This document shows, piece by piece, positions 43,400 to 47,033 of a DNA stretch of 47,033 nucleotides. A program made the position numbers and the translations under genes. Position 1 is the stretch's first letter. The number at the start of each line of letters is the position of its first letter. This DNA comes from CAYYAQ01 sp964469555. Its GTDB lineage: Bacteria; Planctomycetota; UBA1135; UBA2386. The stretch is from assembly GCA_964469555.1 (NCBI GenBank), contig CAYYAQ010000021.1:1-47033 (forward strand), given 5' to 3'. The notes under the pieces were generated by a model. That model was not told the origin of the DNA. It saw nothing but the letters and a program-made list of their open reading frames with translations, and made no database searches.

Positions 43400-44031
43400 T
43401 GAAATACCCCTACTTCGCGCTCGCTCTGCTCTGCAGCGGTTGCTCCCTCGTCGACCTGAACGAACTCGCGAAGGAACCCCCGCAGAAGAAGCGCTACATC
43501 ATCGCAGTCAAGATGCCGGACGGGGGTTTGGCTCCCGTCGCCGAGGCGCCCGTCCTCCTCGTCGAGGAAGCGCACGTTCTCGCACCCTACAACGGACGAC
43601 CGTTCGTCACGCGCGTGGGTGGACACGAATTCGTTCAGGACTACTACCACGAGTTCCTCGTATCGCCGGGCCAGATGTTCTCGCAGATCACGAGGACGTG
43701 GTTGCGGACACAAGGAGTGTTTCCGCAGGTTGTCGACACGGACTCACCGCTCGCCGCGGACGCGGTGCTGAAGATCGATCTCACGAAGCTGCTCGGCGAC
43801 TACAGCGTGGAAGGCAAGCCGGTGGCGCGGGTCGCGATCCATGCGAGCTTGCTGTCGTCCGCAGGTGGCGAAGAGCGTCCGAAGATCGAGTTCCAGAAGA
43901 ACTACCAAGCGGAGTCGCGCCTGTCCGACCAGGAACCGGCGACGCTCGTCGTCGGGTGGAGCTTGGCCATTCCAGAGATCCTCGGCAAGCTCAGCGCGGA
44001 TCTCTCGGCCTTCGGGCGAGCACGAAAGTAG
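43399..44031 (+). CDS. PqiC-like ABC transport auxiliary lipoprotein
   Basis: A 210-residue lipoprotein with signal and lipobox LCSGC (C15). The mature part fits the ABC transport auxiliary lipoprotein family (PqiC-like): RRYIIAV-type start after a linker, RPFVTRVGG and YYHEFLVSPGQMF. The start is ATG at 43399, overlapping the mlaD stop (TGATG); GTG at 43396 is also possible. It would hold the lipid transporter at the outer membrane. Its stop codon ends one base before the stop of the convergent permease gene. Confidence 0.85.
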   Translation: MKYPYFALALLCSGCSLVDLNELAKEPPQKKRYIIAVKMPDGGLAPVAEAPVLLVEEAHVLAPYNGRPFVTRVGGHEFVQDYYHEFLVSPGQMFSQITRTWLRTQGVFPQVVDTDSPLAADAVLKIDLTKLLGDYSVEGKPVARVAIHASLLSSAGGEERPKIEFQKNYQAESRLSDQEPATLVVGWSLAIPEILGKLSADLSAFGRARK

Positions 44032-46644
44032 CTATTCGTAGCGAACGGCTTCGGCCGGGTTCATCTTGATCGCCCTCGATCCAGGGAGGATCGCCGCGAA
44101 CAACCCGGTGATCAAGGCGAGGACCGGCACGAGCGCGACGTAGGACCATGGGATCACTACCGGGGCCTCCAGTCCGGTGACGCGGTTCAATCCGTTTACG
44201 ACGATGTAACCGAGGGGTAGTCCCATCGCGATGGCCACGATCGCGGCGAGCATGGCGACCATCGCGCCCTCGACGAGGAAGGTCTGTCGCAATGACCGGT
44301 CTTCCATCCCGAGCGCACGCAGGACGCCGATCTCCCGTGCGCGACCGACCGCGGCGATCGTCATCGTGTTCACGAGACCGACGCCCACGAGAATCAGGAT
44401 CAGGAACAGCAACAGGTCGAACAGGAGGAAGTCCTTCGTCACGTCTCGCAACAGGTAGTTGCGGATGTCGTTGCCTCGCTTGAACCAGGTATGAGGGAAC
44501 AACTCGGTGACCTTCTGCCGGACCAACTGGGCGTCGGTACCCGGTTTCAGCTGGAGTGCGATGCGAGTGACATCGGTCGATTTCTTGCAGAAGTCCTGCT
44601 GCAACCATCGAGGCGACGTGACCGCCCACGCCTTCTCGTCGGGGAAGAACCCGGCGCTGTTATCGACGCTGAGGACCTGGTAGTCCTTGCCGCCGGAGTC
44701 GGTCAGGATCTTGAGGTCGTCGGTCTCCTTCTTCCAGTTCAGCTCCGCCCAACGCTCGCTGACGATGAGGCTCCGCGTGTCCCGGTAGGCATCGATCAGT
44801 TCTTGCTTTCCGGCAAGCGCGCCACCTTCGTGGATGAGGTCGTCGACGGTCAATCCGCGCAGCAAGAAATTCAACCGCACGTCATCCCCGAAGAACTCGG
44901 CAGAGACGACTCCGTCGATGGCCTGCACCATCTTGACGTCCTCCAACTGCCGCGGTTCCCCCTTGAAGAAGACGTGGTTATCCATCGTGTGCACGCTGAA
45001 CTGGCGCACTTCGGCGCGCAACGCGAAGGTGATGTGCTTGAGCGCGACGAGAGCGACCAAGACAACGGCGAGTCCACACACAGCCGCGGAGAACCGTCCA
45101 GGGTTGCGGCTGATGGTCTTGTCGACCATGAAGGTGGACAGCGGCAGACGGCGTTTCAGCGGTCGCAGGAAGGCACGTCCCCCAGCCCGCACCATATGTG
45201 GTGAGATCAGGAGCACGCCGCCGAATAGCACGACGATGCCGCCGGCCTGAAGAAGGACGTTCCGCGTCTCGCGACCGCCCTCCGTCAGCAGAGGTGTCAT
45301 GGCGAGGTAGGCGAAGGGCAGCACGATGACGAGCAGCATGAACAAGAAGATGTTCACGCCCCGCAAGAGGTAGCCCGAATCGCCGAGACCACGCGACTGG
45401 AGCACTCGCACCGGGGGCACGTTGCGGGCCTTCCATAGCGGGAACGCGGAGCCTGCGAGCGTGAAGAACACTCCCAGTCCCGCGGCGAAGAGCACCGGTC
45501 GCGGCGGCACCTCGAAACCGGTGATCTCCTTGCCGATCCCGAGGGTCGTCAATTCCATCCGGCCCATCACGTACGCGAGCCCGATCCCGCCGAGGACGCC
45601 GCCGACCGCGCCGATCAGCGCCAGGAGGAGTCCCTCGACGAGGAAGATCGACGCGACCGCCCGGCGGGACGCGCCGAGACAACGCATGAGCCCGATCTGC
45701 TTGAGACGCTCCATCAGGGTCTGCGACAGCGTCTGGAACACGACCAGCATCCCGAGCACGAGCGCGAGCAGGCCGATCATCTTTATGCCGTTGCGGAACG
45801 CGCGCTCGTCGGCCCCCTCGCCGAGCATGGCGCTGCGCTTGTCGAGAACCTGGAAGTCGGCGGCGAGCCGTTGCTTCAAGATGTCCGGACTCGTGCCTTC
45901 GACGCGATTGATCTGATAGAAGCTCGGGGCGTGGGGCCGGACGCGTCGCCCGAGGGAAAACGACCCGACGACCACGGCCCCGTTGTGGGCTCGTCCGAGC
46001 GCGTGGTGACTGAGGATTCCCTTGATCTTCACGGCGACCGTCTCGCCCTTGGTCGCGCTGTTTGTCGACGTGACCATCTTGCCGTCGATACAACGATTCA
46101 CCCGGGCTCGCGGCGGTGGAGCAAGAAACAGCTCGTCATCCACATCGACTCCCAGCGTCGTCGCGAGCTGGGCTCCGATAAGGACGAACTCGTCCCCTTC
46201 GAGGTCGATCAGATCCTCTCCCTTCGCGACGTTGTAGTGCGCGAAGGCCCGGCTCGGCAACGGACTCAAGCCGTACAAGACCACTCCCGTCGGGTTGTGC
46301 TGCTGCGCAGTGCCCTTGGCCACTGCCGCAGCAAGCGCGACAGCGCCCAGCTCGCCGCCGTGCAGCAACCCCACCGAGGCGACGAAGTCCTGCATGGAAG
46401 TAAGTTGCTCCCGGACATGCCCCGGACTCCGCGACGGATCCTTCGGCAAGAGCTCGAGATCCACGCGCCCGTAGTCCGCGATGCGTTGCTGCAACCGACT
46501 GTGAATCGTGTTGTGATCCAGCACGTGGATCGCGGTCACGACGGCGATGCCCAGGGCGACGCCCAGGATCGTCAGCAAGGTCCGGATCTTGTTAGATCCC
46601 CAGCTCTTCCAGACGACGAAAAACGTCATTCGCATGGAAGTCAC
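44032..46644 (-). CDS. Large FtsX/MacB-type ABC permease with two transport modules
   Basis: An 870-residue permease with about ten helices arranged as an N-terminal helix (TLLTILGVALGIAVVTAIHVL), a large soluble domain, three FtsX-like helices about 295-420, two more about 435-500, a second soluble domain starting near 530 and a final three-helix FtsX module (about 745-870). Both FtsX modules carry the conserved family GM/GAS turns (RCLGASRRAVA and RALGMEDRSLR). This is a tandem fusion, as if LolC and LolE were joined. The GTG start overlaps the ATPase gene by 53 bases. Substrate probably a lipoprotein or an export substrate; unknown. Confidence 0.88.
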   Translation of the reverse strand: MTSMRMTFFVVWKSWGSNKIRTLLTILGVALGIAVVTAIHVLDHNTIHSRLQQRIADYGRVDLELLPKDPSRSPGHVREQLTSMQDFVASVGLLHGGELGAVALAAAVAKGTAQQHNPTGVVLYGLSPLPSRAFAHYNVAKGEDLIDLEGDEFVLIGAQLATTLGVDVDDELFLAPPPRARVNRCIDGKMVTSTNSATKGETVAVKIKGILSHHALGRAHNGAVVVGSFSLGRRVRPHAPSFYQINRVEGTSPDILKQRLAADFQVLDKRSAMLGEGADERAFRNGIKMIGLLALVLGMLVVFQTLSQTLMERLKQIGLMRCLGASRRAVASIFLVEGLLLALIGAVGGVLGGIGLAYVMGRMELTTLGIGKEITGFEVPPRPVLFAAGLGVFFTLAGSAFPLWKARNVPPVRVLQSRGLGDSGYLLRGVNIFLFMLLVIVLPFAYLAMTPLLTEGGRETRNVLLQAGGIVVLFGGVLLISPHMVRAGGRAFLRPLKRRLPLSTFMVDKTISRNPGRFSAAVCGLAVVLVALVALKHITFALRAEVRQFSVHTMDNHVFFKGEPRQLEDVKMVQAIDGVVSAEFFGDDVRLNFLLRGLTVDDLIHEGGALAGKQELIDAYRDTRSLIVSERWAELNWKKETDDLKILTDSGGKDYQVLSVDNSAGFFPDEKAWAVTSPRWLQQDFCKKSTDVTRIALQLKPGTDAQLVRQKVTELFPHTWFKRGNDIRNYLLRDVTKDFLLFDLLLFLILILVGVGLVNTMTIAAVGRAREIGVLRALGMEDRSLRQTFLVEGAMVAMLAAIVAIAMGLPLGYIVVNGLNRVTGLEAPVVIPWSYVALVPVLALITGLFAAILPGSRAIKMNPAEAVRYE

Positions 46645-47033
46645 CTCCCGTCAGAGCGTTTTGGACCTTCATCTCGCCGTCGTGCAGGAACAGGACGCGA
46701 TCCCCCGCAGCTGCGTCACGGGGGTTGTGCGTGACCAACAGGACTGTCGTTTCGATCCTGCTCGACACGTCCCGCAACATCGTGACGATCTCCTCTCCCG
46801 CCTTCGACGACAGGTTCCCGGTCGGCTCGTCCGCCAGCAGAAGCGGTGGCCGCCGCACGAGCGCGCGGGCGATGCTGACCCGTTGCATCTCGCCGCCAGA
46901 GAGGCTCGCGGGTTGCCGGTCACGCAGTGCTTTGATGCCGAGAGACTCCAGCAGTTCGTCGATGCGCGGTTTGTGTGCCTGGGGCTGTTCGCCGGCGATC
47001 AACAGCGGAAGGATCACGTTCTCCTCGACTGTC
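46592..47033 (-). CDS. LolD/MacB-type ABC ATPase, 5' part outside the window
   Basis: The last about 147 codons of an ATPase. TVEENVILPL, the region after the Q-loop, lies at the window edge; SLSGGEMQR is the signature, LLLADEPTGNL the Walker B and LLVTHNP the switch histidine. These residues are those of LolD/MacB-type ATPases that drive lipoprotein or peptide export. It overlaps the start of the tandem permease by 53 bases and must begin beyond the window end. Confidence 0.9.
   Translation of the reverse strand, partial: TVEENVILPLLIAGEQPQAHKPRIDELLESLGIKALRDRQPASLSGGEMQRVSIARALVRRPPLLLADEPTGNLSSKAGEEIVTMLRDVSSRIETTVLLVTHNPRDAAAGDRVLFLHDGEMKVQNALTGGDFHANDVFRRLEELGI

Noticed and set aside
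1..47033. tRNA, rRNA, CRISPR arrays, insertion sequences, phage genes
   Set aside because: None seen by eye; no direct repeat array, no transposase or integrase motif, and no cloverleaf with a TTC-arm outside coding genes.

Overview
This is a GC-rich stretch (third codon positions mostly G or C) of bacterial genomic DNA, almost certainly from a draft or metagenome-assembled genome, because two 10-base N runs (11998-12007 and 16720-16729) sit inside genes as nominal-length scaffold gaps. Gene content suggests a member of the Planctomycetota or a close relative: a large secreted protein with prenyltransferase/squalene-oxidase-like toroid repeats, an ArsS radical SAM enzyme with its AhpD-like partner, a Mla-type lipid transport operon and several lipoproteins that imply an outer membrane. 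This placement is inferred from gene content, not from a tree. I see no rRNA, tRNA, CRISPR array, transposase or phage gene.

Left part (1-10.3 kb): purC-purE-mtnA on the minus strand (purines plus methionine salvage), a divergent EPSP synthase (aroA), two divergently transcribed envelope lipoproteins around a 292-base spacer with CAGGGG/CCCCTG inverted repeats, the AhpD-like/ArsS arsenosugar pair, and a pair of sugar enzymes (PfkB-family kinase and AGE-family epimerase).

Middle (10.3-25 kb): three minus-strand genes of uncertain role (a protein with a duplicated end domain, a TPR-DUF2325 fusion, and the toroid-repeat protein broken by a scaffold gap); a CvpA-family membrane protein with the second gap; a TPP riboswitch directly against thiC; a minus-strand unit of HtrA protease, a histidine-kinase-like remnant and a mini-Nfu scaffold; an M32 carboxypeptidase; a full-length Nfu plus a YkgJ-type cysteine cluster protein; and a cation/proton antiporter that lacks its middle and changes frame.

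Right part (25-47 kb): the classical translation cluster thrS-infC-rpmI-rplT-pheS-pheT on the minus strand, interrupted between infC and rpmI by an opposite-strand membrane protein gene; a small frameshifted lipoprotein; a two-gene redox module (four-cluster ferredoxin fused to an NrfD-type membrane anchor, then a molybdopterin oxidoreductase without a Tat signal); aspS; a tightly overlapping MlaE-MlaF-MlaD-PqiC-like lipid transport operon; and, convergent with it, a LolD/MacB-type ATPase (cut by the window end) with a large tandem FtsX-type permease.

The most promising material for something undescribed is the quinone-linked molybdoenzyme module with a fused FeS-NrfD subunit and no assigned substrate, the TPR-DUF2325/duplicated-domain gene pair, and the HtrA/kinase-like/Nfu operon. 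The broken antiporter and the frameshifted lipoprotein need read-level checks before any biological reading.
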